A DNA stretch of 64,000 bases from Adiantum capillus-veneris (GCA_014529385.2 CM043958.1:148897293-148961292), one strand, 5' to 3'. Positions 19,548 through 33,489 are shown, counted from the first letter of the stretch. Program-made: numbers and translations. The notes: generated by a model from the sequence alone, not told the origin.

Positions 19548-22494
19548 CTAGTTTCCAAGGATCTTAAGATACTCAACCCCTTTAGATTCTCCTTTACCAA
19601 CTTTTGAGTAGGCATAACTTCGATGCTCTGATAAAAGTGTGCTGCGAAATTTTGAACTTTCTTCTCTTTGCTTCAACAATTCTGGGATGGGAGTGAGCAT
19701 TGATTCCTTCCCTGAATAGTAAAAGTAGCCAATTGAGTAACGAGGCTCTCTTGCATTTAGAGTAGCTCGATGTACTCCACTAATATAACAATCATTGCTC
19801 CACACCTGCAAGAAAAATTGAATCTTTATAAAGCCCAAAAAGTTACGAGAATTATAGCATTGTTGGTATCCAAATATTCAATTTTTCCTTCTTGGTGATC
19901 AATGAAGATACTAGTAGTAGCTCATATACTAAATCAAGGCTAAGTAGCAAAAAGGTTATATCAGTTCTTTTGCATAATATAAAAAATAAAACAAATCACA
20001 ATGTGTGCAAGAAACACATGGAAAAGTCAAACACAATATTGTGTATGTAGACATATCAAGCAAAGCTATACCACATTTACTAGTTTACAAATCAACAACA
20101 TTTATAAATCAAAATATCTTGTTCTTGAATAAAAGATGAGTCTTGGGTCCAATAAGCTACTCAAGAAAATCTTGTTCTTAAATAAAAGACTAATCTTTGG
20201 GTCCAATAAGCTACTCAAGCCATATGTAAGAAACATCCATAAAATATAATCAATGTTCCAACTATTATGCAAAGATATACCTGAAAAACATCTCCAATGT
20301 TGACCACTAAGGCATCTTGTCTTGGCTTAATCGTCACCCAATCTCCATTCAGCCTCACTTGTAGACCTCCCACTTGATCTTGCCACAACAAGGTTAGAAT
20401 CGACACATCAGAATGAGGAGGCAGGCCAAGTATTTTGGTGGGTTCCGGGCATGGAGGATAATGACTTATCTTCAATGCGGGTGTGCCTACATCATCCACA
20501 TACTCTTTCACAATATCCTCCCCTTTAAGGCCTAATCCTTGAAATAAGAGAACAGCTAATTGTTGTGAAAGCCTTGCAAAACCAAGCGTGCACTCGTCCA
20601 TGATATCGCTACACACAATCACCAACAAGAAGAAGTATCATTTGGTCAATGAGTAATTCTAAGGAACAATGTAAGTGGCTTTTGAGCAATTCCAGTTTTT
20701 TAGCACATTCAAAGCAAGGTCAAAATCGCTAAAAAATGATTACATTTTGATTTAGTCTAGAAGGGCTTTCAAAAGAATATACTATTTTCAAAAGAATCTT
20801 TGAGTAAGTCTCTTTAACTTAGTATTTGTTAATTGGTCAAAACCGCATTCAGCTTTTATTTTAAAAAGAATCTTTGAGTAAGTCTCTTTAACTTAGTATT
20901 TGTTAATTGGTCAAAGAAATCTAGCATCTATAGAAGGGTTATCTTCAAATTTGACAGCATGCCTCATGAAAGTATCATCACACAGAAGTGCTATCTTTGT
21001 CAAATTGCATAGTAGCATCTTAAATGAGCTATAAAACTTTTTATATTTGCACATTTATTTACGAAACGACTTTGCACTAAACAAAACATAGACTTAGGCA
21101 ATCCATCCTATTGCATGTTTCTGTTCAAATCCACCAATTGTAACATATGTTTTTTGCTCTAGAAGTGTGCTAAATACTTAGCATTCTAATCCTCACATCC
21201 AAAGTGTGTATATATATATATATATATATAGTGAGCAATTTTGACATCTTGAAACTCAATATACAAGCAATAGCTTCACCTAGTGTAGCAAAGTTTTGTG
21301 AGACCGCATAGGTGTTTCTTGAATGAAAAGAATCTAAAAGTTATAAAGGGCTCATATCTTCATGCAAAGCTATTGAGAATTCAAGATTTGTTGCATCTAA
21401 GAAGGGTGCCCTAAAAACTTGACTTTGAATTTGAATTTGACTTCTTTTAACAAAGACAAAAAGCCCTACGAACAAGATCTATCCAACAAAACACGAGATG
21501 ACGATTCAGAATGTTAAAGAGAAGGACACAAAGAGAGCTAGACAAGAAGGTCATGATGAAGAAAATAAAGAGAAATTTAACACCTAAGCACATCCCAAGA
21601 GACCTCGAGATCTCTCAGAGGATAGAGATTATGTATCTCAAGGATTTTGACCATGAGATAATGCCAAAAGAAAAAATAAATGAGGGTCATCTATGTATGT
21701 GATGACTCTAATATAAGAGGAGGCTTCCATAAATAAAAATATCAAAATAAAAATCCATGGGTAGAGCCCCTAACAATATGGAGGTCTTTGTCTGCAACAT
21801 GACTCTTGCCTGGTAATCAAAAGTCGCAGATTAATGTATGATGGTCGTAGACATTGCAAACCATCCTGAGCTTTGGAAGAAAATAATTTGATATCCTCAC
21901 TTGTGATCCTTGCTGAGTTTCAAGAACCCAAAACTAAAAAACTCATGAAGAGAAGGTAGCAAATGGAAGATACCTGAACTGTTGTGCCTCTTGGTCGTCC
22001 GGACAAAACGTGGCGGCCATAGAGAGGACACTGGCCTTGTCCTGGCAGGGGAAGCGGAGGGCCTCAGTCCACCACTTGTTGGGGCTAGAGCTGGAGTTAC
22101 CACAGATGTAGCCAGAGGGGCCAGAGGTGGGATGGCAGCTCAGCTTGGAGGTCCCATACTTGAGATGGAGAGGGAGAGAGAAGAAGCGGCGGCCATATGT
22201 ATACAGGCTCTCCAGCGCGCCCACTCTCAAGCCATGATTCAACACCTGAAAGAACCCACATGACGATGCAGCCTCTGCTAGGCTGTTCACCATCGCTGCA
22301 TACTCTGCGCTACCCTTATCGGACCTGTAGAGGGGCCCAATATCCACCTCCGGCACCCCTGCGCCATCATCTTCACCTGCTAATTTTGCTTTTGCTTCGA
22401 TCGGCCTCAGATGCGGCTCCCATTCAAAGTCCTTCAGCGTCAGTTTGCCCTGCTGGAAATCCGCCAGACACTCTCCGCTCACTACGTCTCCCAT
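19548..22494 (-). CDS. 2-oxoglutarate/Fe(II)-dependent dioxygenase (plant DOXC type), three exons
   Basis: Exon 1 22494-21974, exon 2 20608-20281 and exon 3 19805-19548 join with GT-AG introns in matching phase to give 368 residues, normal for this family. The N-terminal part has the DIOX_N motif VPEVDIGPL and ASSCGFFQVLNHG. The double-stranded beta-helix carries the iron ligands His239 and Asp241 (GLPPHSDVSILTLL) and His295 (SGVHRATLNA), and Arg305/Ser307 (PRYS) that bind 2-oxoglutarate. Enzymes of this class oxidise small molecules such as gibberellins, flavonoids or other specialised metabolites in the cytosol; the substrate cannot be read from the sequence. No stop or frameshift is seen, so this is probably a live host gene. 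Start chosen as the first Met of the open exon. Confidence 0.92.
19806..20280 (-). other. Intron 2 of the dioxygenase gene, with a 50-60-bp duplication
   Basis: The segment atcttgttcttgaataaaag...ccaataagctactcaag occurs twice between about 20115 and 20219. No other structure seen. Confidence 0.7.
20609..21973 (-). other. Intron 1 of the dioxygenase gene, with (TA)n and a 51-bp duplication
   Basis: Contains a TA microsatellite at about 21210-21230 and two near-identical copies of an approximately 50-bp segment (aaagaatctttgagtaagtc...) at about 20787 and 20868. A short open stretch at 21511-21702 (+) is Lys-rich and not convincing as a gene. Confidence 0.7.
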
Positions 22495-23689
22495 TAGAGT
22501 GAGATGAAGAAGAAAGAGGGGACCGAGATCTCAAGGATACGACGAGTTTTGGTCGAGAGTCATGAGACTGTGTAGGTAGTAATAATCCTCGTTTGCGATG
22601 AGGCTTGAGTCGTGACCATTGACTGCGACTAGTGATCCCCGTGTTCAATGTGGATTGAAATCCCCACTGCTTACCGAAAATTCAAGAGCAAAGTTTAAGA
22701 TATACCAGCGGCCAGCCAAAGTTTGCTCTTTAAGGTGCCCCACACGCAGGGGGTCATTGTTATTTGGCTTGAAAAGAATTATGTGCCATGGGGTCTTAAT
22801 GACCTCCGGGCAGTGGGACGATTGGCAGTGGGGGTTGAAGCACACGAATCTCGAGACACAAGAACAGCCTCAAAAAAATAACGATCGATCAACGGTCGGA
22901 GATTTGAACACGTCTTTGAGTTGATGTTATTTGAGGAGTGGGAGGTAACTCAAAACAATTACCCCCTCCTCATGTAGGGGTGCCCTAAGAATGCATAGAA
23001 ACTTGAAAGGAGTTGTGTATGTTTGTCCTCGTGAGTGAGCACTCTATACCATGTACCACTGGTTTGGAATGAGCCCCAAGCTGTAGGATCAACAATGGGG
23101 AAGTGAGGCATGATTACCGTATCCTCTCCAATCGTACGATCCAAGTTTACTACTTTCATTTGAGTTTACTTTTGCCTTAATTTGAAGAAAAGTAAAGTGG
23201 CACAAGATGCAAGGAAACCCACGCGAGCACGTAGATTAGGCACTGGGTTGCCAACAATGAAGTCGAGGATTAGAAACCCATGAAGTGAGAGCAAGTCAAT
23301 GCCAATGTAGATTTTATGGCCGTTCTGTTGCCCCTCGATCGTTGATCCCACCTTTTAGGGTTCATTTAAGACCCGTGGTATATGGTGTCAAAGGTTAGGT
23401 TTGGTTAGGATAATGATCTTTTCCAAACATCGGGAGGAGTATCAAACACCAAAAGCATGGAAGGCCAAAACCTGAACCCATAATGCCAAACACCCTCGAG
23501 AAAATCCTCAAAGAACTCACTGTTCCACAAAGTCAAAAGAAGAGGAGAAACTCTCTATTATTATCTTGCAAGCCTCTAAAACTAAGACTCGCCTATGAAG
23601 TCATCATCTTTGACATTTAGAAAGATATGTCAAAGTTGAAGAAAAGAGATGTGTAGATGAACTGTGGACCATGTCGAAGCCTTTTTAAA
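22495..23689. other. Upstream region of the dioxygenase gene; no recognised gene
   Basis: This region should hold the dioxygenase promoter near 22500-22700, but no TATA box is obvious. Open stretches at 23159-22959 and 23351-23166 on the minus strand are short, unrecognised and unsupported by splice sites. Confidence 0.4.
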
Positions 23690-23824
23690 ACTAGTGCACG
23701 AGTGGGGAACCAAGCTGGTGGATGCAGTTGAAGCCTTATCAAGTGAGCTTAATATTTACCAAGAGCACATTAAAAAAGTGGTCGATGCTTATGCCCAGTT
23801 GTTTGCGGGTGGCGCAGCAGACTA
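23690..23824 (+). pseudogene. Short coding-like fragment, unknown
   Basis: An open stretch reads LVHEWGTKLVDAVEALSSEL and continues amphipathically to LFAGGAAD and a TAG. Its composition is protein-like and helix-forming, whereas the sequence just upstream is full of stops. It is probably the 3' end of a decayed gene or Gag. No family recognised. Confidence 0.3.
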
Positions 23825-24354
23825 GAATGAAAATGTATTTTAAAGCCTATGTTTATAATGCTACTTGAACTTCTGAAATGTATTTATTTTCTGAGGCACA
23901 GAAGGCTTCTGAATGTTAGTACCTATTTTCATCTCACCTCATGAATATGTAAAACCTTTTGCTTTTTGAATATAATTTGTCGCATATTTCCAAAAACAAA
24001 AAGAAACACTCACCAAAATCCATCCCGTCAAAGTTCAAAAAATCATATACAAGTAAGCATCACCACCAACATTGCTTTTACTATGACAATGTCAAATTAT
24101 CGATCAAGTTGTACTAAAGTCTGAGGAAACAAGGAAATGGATTCTCATCTTGATGTAGAAACCCTTGTGCAATGGCTTCATTCATGGATAATCACACATT
24201 GATTGTACATTGTGCCCTCGACACTTTGGCATCTAATTTCAATTTTGAACTTGTTGAGCACTCAATCAATCTTCTTTCGTATGGTATTGTGTTTTGCAGG
24301 AGCCTTTGAGTGATCCAACGTATGATTGTGTCTCTCTTACACTCCGATAAAATG

Positions 24355-24995
24355 AGATGTGGTAGCAGAGGGGTTTGAATTTGATAGTGACATGGTCCAA
24401 GAGTCACTATGGGACCTGCAGGCCATGGATGTTGGATGCCCTCAAAGCACCATTTCGGCATGGAGTGGAGAAGAGCGAGTGCTTTTCTCGGTAAGTCGAG
24501 GAGGGTACTTCATTGCTCAGTATTTTCCATTGCAATGTCCGCTAATGTTTGTGTTCATGTAAACAAGTGGTTGTTGAGTACCTTCACAAAGGTTGGATAT
24601 GTATTTTTGGATTGTCTTGCAGGATATGGCGGCTTGGCAATGGAGTGAAAACGTCTACAACAACATTGCATCATCATTGACCGAGGTCGCAAATTGTTTT
24701 TGGCACATGTTCAACCGCAGCAGTGGCTCCTAGTAGTCTAGGATCGACTTTTCATGTGGGCGAGGTATCACGTTCAACACAGTCACAACCACCTCCATCG
24801 CCTTTACGACATCACCAAGAGTTGATTGTGCCATCTGCTCCTCCTTCGAGTAGACCTCCAGCTGTAGTTTCAGGTTGGCCAAGCCATGGTCAACCGCTCT
24901 ATCAGCCACTATTTCCCACACTACCCATGGGGGCCCCACCTGCACACGTCCTAGTAGCGCAACCGCCACAAGAATTGCAGCCACCAGGAACGTAA
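24355..24995 (+). pseudogene. Unrecognised multi-exon-like fragment with a Pro-rich tail
   Basis: Three open blocks follow one another: 24359-24490 (EGFEFDSDMVQESLWDLQAM), about 24622-24733 after a TTGCAG acceptor (DMAAWQWSENVYNNIASSL), and 24723-24995, a Pro/Ser-rich stretch ending PPQELQPPGT and TAA. They could be exons of one gene or transposon protein. I recognise no domain; frames are not continuous. Confidence 0.3.
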
Positions 24996-25859
<864 letters not shown>

Positions 25860-25976
25860 TTGTTTTAACGTCATAGGAAACTATCCCAAGAGACCTTGAA
25901 TATCTATACGACAAGGAGAGTTGAACTCAAGACATCAGATTCAAGATGGAAATGGAATAATCAATCTACCACACTT

Positions 25977-26178
25977 GGGTGATAGAAGGGTTATACCATT
26001 TTCCTCTTTTTTTAGCACACATACACCCAGCGGCAAAGCGCACACACACACACACACACTTGAGAGAGAGAGAGAGAGAGGGTGTGTGCGTGCTTTGCCG
26101 ACGGGTGATAGAAAGGTAACACCATTTTTCTCTTTTTTTAGCACATATACACCCATCGGCAAAGCACACACACACCTA

Positions 26179-26220
<42 letters not shown>
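25977..26220. repeat. 126-bp tandem duplication bounded by (CA)n and (GA)n runs
   Basis: gggtgatagaaggg... at 25977 recurs at 26103, each followed by cctctttttttagcaca and atacaccca-cggcaaagc, then CA and GA microsatellites. The right GA run covers 26179-26220. Between the copies an inverted arm (cggcaaagcgcacacac at 26031; gtgtgtgcgtgctttgccg ending 26101) forms a hairpin. Confidence 0.85.
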
Positions 26221-26222
<2 letters not shown>

Positions 26223-27479
26223 CTTTTTGGAATTTTCTCAATGACACCTACAAAAGGTATAGAAGGTTAACAAAATCTATTTCCATGTTTGTTTGGATAC
26301 AAGTGAGAATTAGATCCTTGCTTAAAGATGTTTGGATACAAGTGAGAATTAGATCCTTGCTTAAAGAGGTTTAGTTTCGCTAACCTTTGAGATGAAGACC
26401 TACTGCTTCATCCATAGACTCATTTTTTGTCTTGATGTATAGGATAATTGGAAAGTATGTTTTTTTTACTATATTGTACATAAAATGATTTGAATACAAT
26501 ATATTTTTTGCAAATACTTTCGTATTGTTTAGGTCAAGATGTCTTTTGAACATAGTGTTCTTTTGTGTCTATTAATACTTAATAGAAAAAAAAACACACA
26601 CACACACAAGATGATGATAATGTGTATAAAACATAAATATGACACAATAAGAGACTATGTACAATGGTCAATGTGAAACCTTTGGTGAGTTAGTTGAAAA
26701 GAGAGGGGGGGCTATCACTTTCAATAGGTAGACCATGTTGGAAAAATCCAATTGTTGTACCTATGGGAATGATCCTCATTTTCACTACCTCGTGTCGTTG
26801 ATAAAAGTGGGAAAGAATTCATCTAGGCATACCATGTGTTGAGCTTGATATCTCAACATGACGGAGGTATTGCAATGTGTTGAACACTTTAGGTAGAGAC
26901 ACTGTTGCATAGATTTGGCCTTGAGGGTTGAAAAACTAGTACTACTCCTATGGAGACAAGTTTGAAGATTAGTGTTTGTAATAATAGGTATTATTTTTCT
27001 ATCACTCATTATCATTTATCAATTGCCTTATTTATGTATGCATTAAAAGGCCATAGTATTCAATATACAGTCTCACCAAAAAGAAAAGACATACGGGTGG
27101 ATGAAAGAATAGGCGAACCAGATTCTATAGATGGAAAAGGGACTTTGGAGGCCATTTTTGACCGGTTATGATATCAGTTGCAATGTGATTTATTTGAATT
27201 TTCAATGCTCTCAAAATCCACGTGGTACAGTCCACCTACTGATTTGTGGCCGCCATCATTAATGTTGTAGGGGCTATCCTTTTGGATGAGCAATGCTCCC
27301 AACCATAAGTTCTATTTTGCCTCTACTTGATGCTCTTCTGAGCTTTTAATTGACAACATTCCTCCCTTCTTCCCACCTCCTTTGATACAGAGCATTCCTT
27401 GCAGCTATGTCATCATCAATTCCCCACTAGATCCCAAGGCAAAAAGCTATAGAAACTAAGGAGATGACCGGGAAGTGGT
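26221..27479. other. Gene-free stretch with a 43-bp tandem duplication
   Basis: gtttggatacaagtgagaat...cttgcttaaaga occurs twice at about 26289-26368. Short open stretches on both strands (26785-27015, 26950-27171) are not convincing. No gene recognised. Confidence 0.5.
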
Positions 27480-28224
27480 CCCCACAATCATACAATTTTT
27501 ACACACTGCAAGGATTTGGATGAGCTATTGAAGGTTTGGTGCAAAACCAAAGAGGACATCCACAGGGAGCGTGGCATGTTCATTGAAGGCAAGGGTGTGA
27601 AGAGGCTAACAGAAGCAGATGTACCTATGGATGATAATAATCTTCATTGAGCCTTATATGCAAAACAAGAATGTGAAGCCCAAGCACTTTGCACCTATGT
27701 TCCATCTATACAAGGAGGTTTACCAAGGTAATCCTTCCAGAATGGGAACGAAGTTTGCTCATGGCTATGTGTATCCAATGCTACGAGGACCAATAAGTTG
27801 GGGTGAGTTAGCAAAGGGTGTGGTCAAGCATGTGAACAATGAAGGTTCTCTAAATTACAAGATAGAGTGGTGAAAACATGGAGTGGGTAGGCTTTAAAAT
27901 GCACATTAGCAACATCTATAATTTTACATATTGGCAGCAGAAATAACGATGCTTCTAAACTTGCCTATGGTATTGAGGTTATCCAATGCCTCCAACCTTT
28001 CTTGCTAAGGTCAAAATGTCAATGCAAAAGCATTTGAAAAGTGTTGATTAGCCAAGGTAGCCAGCTGATTTAGAAACAATCGTTGTGTGGGCAAAGGGTT
28101 CCCTCAATGCCATCAATATGCACTCGCACATTCATGCTAAATCTAGAGCTTTGCTTCACAGCCTCCAAGATAATGTTGATAGGGAACAAGCGATCAGTTA
28201 GTGGGTGGCCGCATGATGGACGTC
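27480..28224 (+). pseudogene. Decayed retroelement-like coding fragment, plus strand
   Basis: From about 27495 the plus strand reads KDLDELLKVWCKTKEDIHRE and EGKGVKRLTEADVP, then after a stop and frame change continues as KNVKPKHFAPMFHLYKEVY and RGPISWGELAKGVVKHV (to 27873). Further scraps extend to about 28200. It looks like a broken Gag or tether protein, but no diagnostic motif is present. Confidence 0.35.
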
Positions 28225-29334
28225 TATAGCATAGCTTGTTGGAACTAGCATACTCTTGTCAACACTCAAGGAAGTGAATTTGATGGGGCGCGAAGACTCT
28301 TTGAGGGTGTCAACCTCAAGAAGTCTCGGGGGGTTCACCGTTCAGAATCCCCCTATATAACGTGCGTTCGTGGGGTATTAAAAAAACCATCTTTTAACAC
28401 GTCTAAATGAATAAAATGACCCCTTATTTTAGGAGTTTTTCCAAAATTGAATATGAAAACCCCTTATTTTAATGTATCTTTAAATTTCCTAAATTTTTTG
28501 CATTTTAAAACCCTCCTTTCGAACTCACGTTATACATTTAACATGATTACATAATTGCACCCCCCGAGCAAAAAGTGAAGCTAACAAGCAAACGTGCCAA
28601 ACTCTCTAGCTCAAAGACCAAAACATCTGTTTATGTACTCCCTCACCACTCTCAATCATCATGCCATTTCAATGACTAATGATTCAGATAGCCACAAAAC
28701 TTTCAAGAAAGGTATATTAGGTCGAAGGGGACAAGTTTGCCAAATCTGGCAGCATTCTGACAAGGTACAAAAATCACAATCGATCATATATCATGTCATA
28801 AAAATTACAATAGAATAATTCAAACAAGTCACCCTAAGGTCTAATAACACTCTCCTATAGTCAAACTGTTAAAAAATGGTGATTTAAGCACTCCACGTGA
28901 AAGATAAGTCTCACAGGTGCGATGTCATAGACCACAATAGAACTTGAAATGCTTATGCTTGAATAAAAGACCAAGAGAAGAGGGACACAATGCAAGTGTT
29001 GTAATTCAAAATAGATTACCCAATCATGAGATATGTTGATTACAACATTGAGCAAATAAGTCGCTTGACATTACATACAACGTAGCCAATTTTTGTCCAA
29101 AGAATGTCACTTTCAAACTAGAGCTATTGGCTTTTATACATAGGGCTATCAAAAATGGCCATTGACCACGACTCTAGGCCTCGAGTACATAAAAATTCAT
29201 TACAACTGAGTAATTCACATAGCTCATATACATGATTCCTAGAAATAATAGGGTACAATATATCAAAAATGTGGCTTCAAACTGTGTGTTCACTAGGAGA
29301 GTGCCCGCAAGCTGCATTGGCCAAACACTCCCCC
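28225..29334 (-). repeat. LTR-like dispersed repeat, copy 1
   Basis: Matches two other places in the window (44525-44985 and 47040-47577) at moderate identity. On the minus strand a polypurine tract (GGAAGGGGGGAG) directly precedes a TGTTTGGCC start at about 29334, which suggests this is the 3' LTR of a minus-strand element. The left end is only the limit of visible similarity. Confidence 0.6.
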
Positions 29335-32300
29335 CTTCCTAGCCGACACACGTCCTCGTTCATGTTGTTGAAGATTTAGCAGTAGTTTTTGAAATGTCAC
29401 TTTTCCAAGGACTTTAGCAGTTTGTTGAACTTTGTTTCCCTTGCCATTATGTTTGTATTGGAGGATAGATCTCCAAGAGGGTTATTGAGCAGCATGCCTT
29501 GATAGGCGACATGTTGCACTTGAAGCTTCTTTGTTAATGGATTAAAAATGTTCAAATCCATTTCAAAAAATCATGTCATGAATGCCTCTTCAAAGGGTTC
29601 CATGTAGTGTGAAGGTAAGAACATGATGCATGCATACATGCCCATGATGACATTCTTGGACGATTCCTCTTACAAGTCCCAGCTGATGCCATTTGTGCCT
29701 TCAAGAAAGACTCTCCATGGGTGCTCAACTTTGTCAATATCAAAAAACTATATGCAAGTGATGACCATCTTTGCTATTTTGCATGTCAGATCTGGTACAT
29801 ACCACATCATAGTTATTGTAGCCCTAAGAGTGTGTAGCATACATGTTTCCATGGGCCATTGTTCTATTTTGGATTGGCAAGGATAAGGTAATTTAAAACT
29901 ATCTTTCTCTTGCTCTTCTACACTGCATAAGTATCCTATGATTATCGTCTAGGAATAGGACAATAATTCGGGCCGATCCTTAGATGATGTGGTGAATTTC
30001 TATTGATTATTTCATCCTAAGGTCGCTTTTCAAACCATCTTTTTCTCCATTGTGGTTGGCTCTCAAGGATGAAACGTACTTGTGCTTTTGTAGCTATGAC
30101 TCCTTCATAATTTCCATGCATTTAGTTCCAAATATGGAAGCAGCTTCTTCTTCCATAAGACAGCTTCCTGCTTTATTAAGGGCAATGCTAGCATGGTGTG
30201 GTTGAATTTTTTGACTTTCTCATCTAGTTGGATCATGAATAATGCTACATTCCAATAGATCATGAATTCCACCCACAGTTGAAGTATCAAGTAGGTCTGT
30301 CAAGGGCAGTTGATCAACACTTTCAAACTCTATGTGTGTGGTTTGGGTGATCAGAAGATGTACTTGGAATGTGTTGCCCAAATCCCTAGCTTTGGCTTTC
30401 AATCCTCAAGAATGCAACTCAGCTTGTGCGGTTAAATCCAATTTTGCTTTGGCAAGCAGTTTTTGTAGGTCTTTGATCTGTTGCTCCTTCTGGGCATTGG
30501 TTGTGAGCATGCTAGCCATTAATAGTTTCCTCTATAGCTTCTCTTGTTCCAACTCAGTTGTAAGAGTGCTTTAAGCTCATCAAAATTTTTTGTTGAAGGG
30601 AGAGAAGTACATGTTGGTGGTGTTGCATCTTGATTGGAAAGGAGAGTAGAAAGAGTGTGCTTCACCCCATCGTATGAGTCACATAGCTTTGAATACTTCT
30701 TCCTCTCCCTTTCCAGTTTCTCTTTAATTTTGTCCCGCTCTACTTGAAAATGGCTATTAGCTTCAATTTCCCTTTCTAGATCTTTATAAGCATGTTCTGC
30801 ATCTTTCTTTGCCTTCTCTAGATCTCTTTTTAACTTCTATTTATCCTTGCGCAGATTGTTCACTACTTGCATTAGCTCTGCTATCTCTTGGGTTGCTTTC
30901 GTCATGATGGATTTGGACTCTTTAGATTCTTTAATCCAAGCCCCAATCACCATTTTGTGACAGTTGAATTGGAGCTCCAACATGTCAAGGGCTTCCCGTA
31001 GATCAACTTTTCAACTATCCTTAGGGCCACTTTTTAATGTGTTGGCTACAGAGGAGGGAGGTCCCTTTTACTCATGTCCTCTTGTCTTTATGATGTATCA
31101 GCACATCCTTCTAGTTGTGGAGGAAACTTTGGTGATTTGGTAGCTTTGTCATGTGCAATGTGTTGCTCCTCATGATGTAGCGGTTCTACATCGAGTCAAT
31201 CTTGCATCTCTTCTTCATTATTCATGGAATTCCAGATTTTGCTGGTCCAATAGACTTTCTTGTGCACCCCCGGTGGTATGGACAGTAGATTGATTATGGT
31301 GGAGAATGTGGTTTGGGAGAGGTGGTCTCCCCGGTTCCCTCTACTATATTTGCAGTAGTTGTAATCTCTCAAATCATCTCCTCGTGTTGTGTTGTTGGAT
31401 TGCAAGGTGAAACCAATATTGAATCTAAATCTATCATTTGTTGTCTCTTGGATTCTACCTCTCTTTGATTAGCTTTGTGCTTCAACTCAGTACGGATTCT
31501 TTACCTTGCAGCAGCACAGCCAATTTGAGGCCATCTTTTGTAGTTTATCTTCTCTCTTCCTTGAGCTTTTGTAGCCGAGCATCCAATTTTGAATCATCAA
31601 AATCTAGTAAGGAGGATGAAACTTGATGTGTCTCCGTGGCCTTCTTTTGCTCTTCAGCTTTCTTTGCAAGCCTTTCTACTCTCAATCTTTGAGACTCCTC
31701 CATTGATCTTTGCACTTGTGTTATTAGAATATGTTCCTCTTGTCATGATTTCTTCTTGACAAGGGGAATCCATGTTTCTTCTTCCTCTTCATTTGTCTGG
31801 TACTATGAAGGGATGTCCCCTTTTCTTTTAATCTCCTCATGGAGATTTATGCCTGACTCCATGGCTTTGCTATCTATAGCGAGTGCTTTTGAGTTAGATC
31901 CGCATGTCTTTCTTTTTGTGGGAATTATAGAAACATTGTGCAACGCTTGGACACTATGCTTTGACTTATAAATAAGTCTAATTAGGACTATGCTTCAAGG
32001 AGGTCTTCAATCATTCCAAGTGCTTGATATGCAATGCGGGTCATCATCCACCAACATTCATATAAATCTTGTTCTTCTCGCTGCTCTTTAGGTTTTCCTT
32101 GACCAAGTTATCCAAAATATAATGGCCCAAGTCTCATTTGATGACACAATGCTCTGATAAGATGATGGCCATGACTACCTCCAGATAAAAAAGTGGTCCG
32201 GTGTATCTGGATGGCTTCTGTACTTTGAGATGTTGTAAGATCAATTGTAATGGAAGTTCTATCTTTGCATAGATTAGATCCTTATATGTGAGCTTGTGGC

Positions 32301-33200
32301 CCTATTGCTTGATAAAAGCCTTGTCATTATCAATTGCCTTGGTCTTTAGCAGCAAGTTGTGGTGGTCAGCATGCAAGTGAAGTGCTTGGAAAATGATTTT
32401 ACCAGTAATATTTACTTGCCCCCATCTTTGTCTGTAAGTGTAGTTTCTTCATTGTACTAGATGCTTGATATCAATTTGCGTGCTCTTTAAAAATCAGTTC
32501 CCCATGGTGGTAGACAAAAAAAACTATCGAGTTGCAAGCACCTGACACCATCAATCATTTCGGGTTTTTGGTGTAGAATCCACATCTCTTTAGGGATTAT
32601 GGTTGCTTTTACTTGGTTCCATCCACTGCTTGGAACTTTCTAATGAATATGTTTGCCAAAATCTACTCCAAATCGTCATCTTCGATATGAGTTTTCTCAT
32701 TTGACGAAATGTTGACGATTTCATAAGGAGCATCTCCACATTCCTTTGGTGCACAACTTCAAGGCATCCTCGCTAACAAAATTTATCATTTTTGTGCCAA
32801 TAATTCGATCAAAAACTTGTCAAAAAATCCGCTCTAGCACAAATTTGACCAAACTATAGGCACTAGAAGGAATTGGTTCAAGTCAATTCTAGGAGAGGTA
32901 CAAGGATTGCAATCCATGTTTGGTAGCTACATTAAGTTTTCTTGATACCATTAGGTTCAATGTGATTACTAGATGCTATGATAGCAAACAATCTGAGTTT
33001 GGAATTTGCACAAGGATTTTTCTTCAAAAGACTTGAGACTTTGGGGGTGGGCTATAGTTATCATGTGGGTCAAATCGGTTGGGGGCTCTGGTTCTGAAGT
33101 TTGGGATGGGTACATGGATTGTGATCCACGTTTTGTCATATAATGGACTAAGAATTGTGTCATGTGTCCTAATAACTAATCCTAGCACACTGATGAACTC
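29335..33200 (-). pseudogene. Decayed long coiled-coil ORF of an LTR element, minus strand
   Basis: Next to the polypurine tract, the minus strand is open for long stretches broken by single stops. The part at about 31010-30560 is a Lys/Glu-rich heptad-like region (KRDLEKAKKDAEHAYKDLER, EKLERERKKYSKL); about 31690-31480 is similar (KLDARLQKLKEERR). A block near 32590-32480 reads CGFYTKNPKCMMVSGACNSI. An NIFNPLTKKLQ motif near 29550 has a counterpart (TIFNPLT) near 47775 beside another repeat copy. This could be Gag or an extra ORF of the element; no enzymatic motif is present. Confidence 0.45.
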
Positions 33201-33489
33201 TTTTCAAATTCAAACCAAAATCTACCAAGTTAGCCCAAATTCTTAGCTTATGGTCATTATTTTTCAACTTTGATCAAAATTGATTTTTAAGGCCCTCTTT
33301 GTTGCAATTTTGTTGGTTAGTAGGTGTTAGTTTTCCCTAACTTGTTGCTTTGATGAAAAAGAGATGTATGTCTACTAATCTATCGATTCTCATCATATTA
33401 TGACATTAATTGGTCTTTCTACCATTGAATTCAAGTTTAATGCTCCTCTTAAGCACTCTTTAGATACAATTTGAATCTTTGAGCATGAA

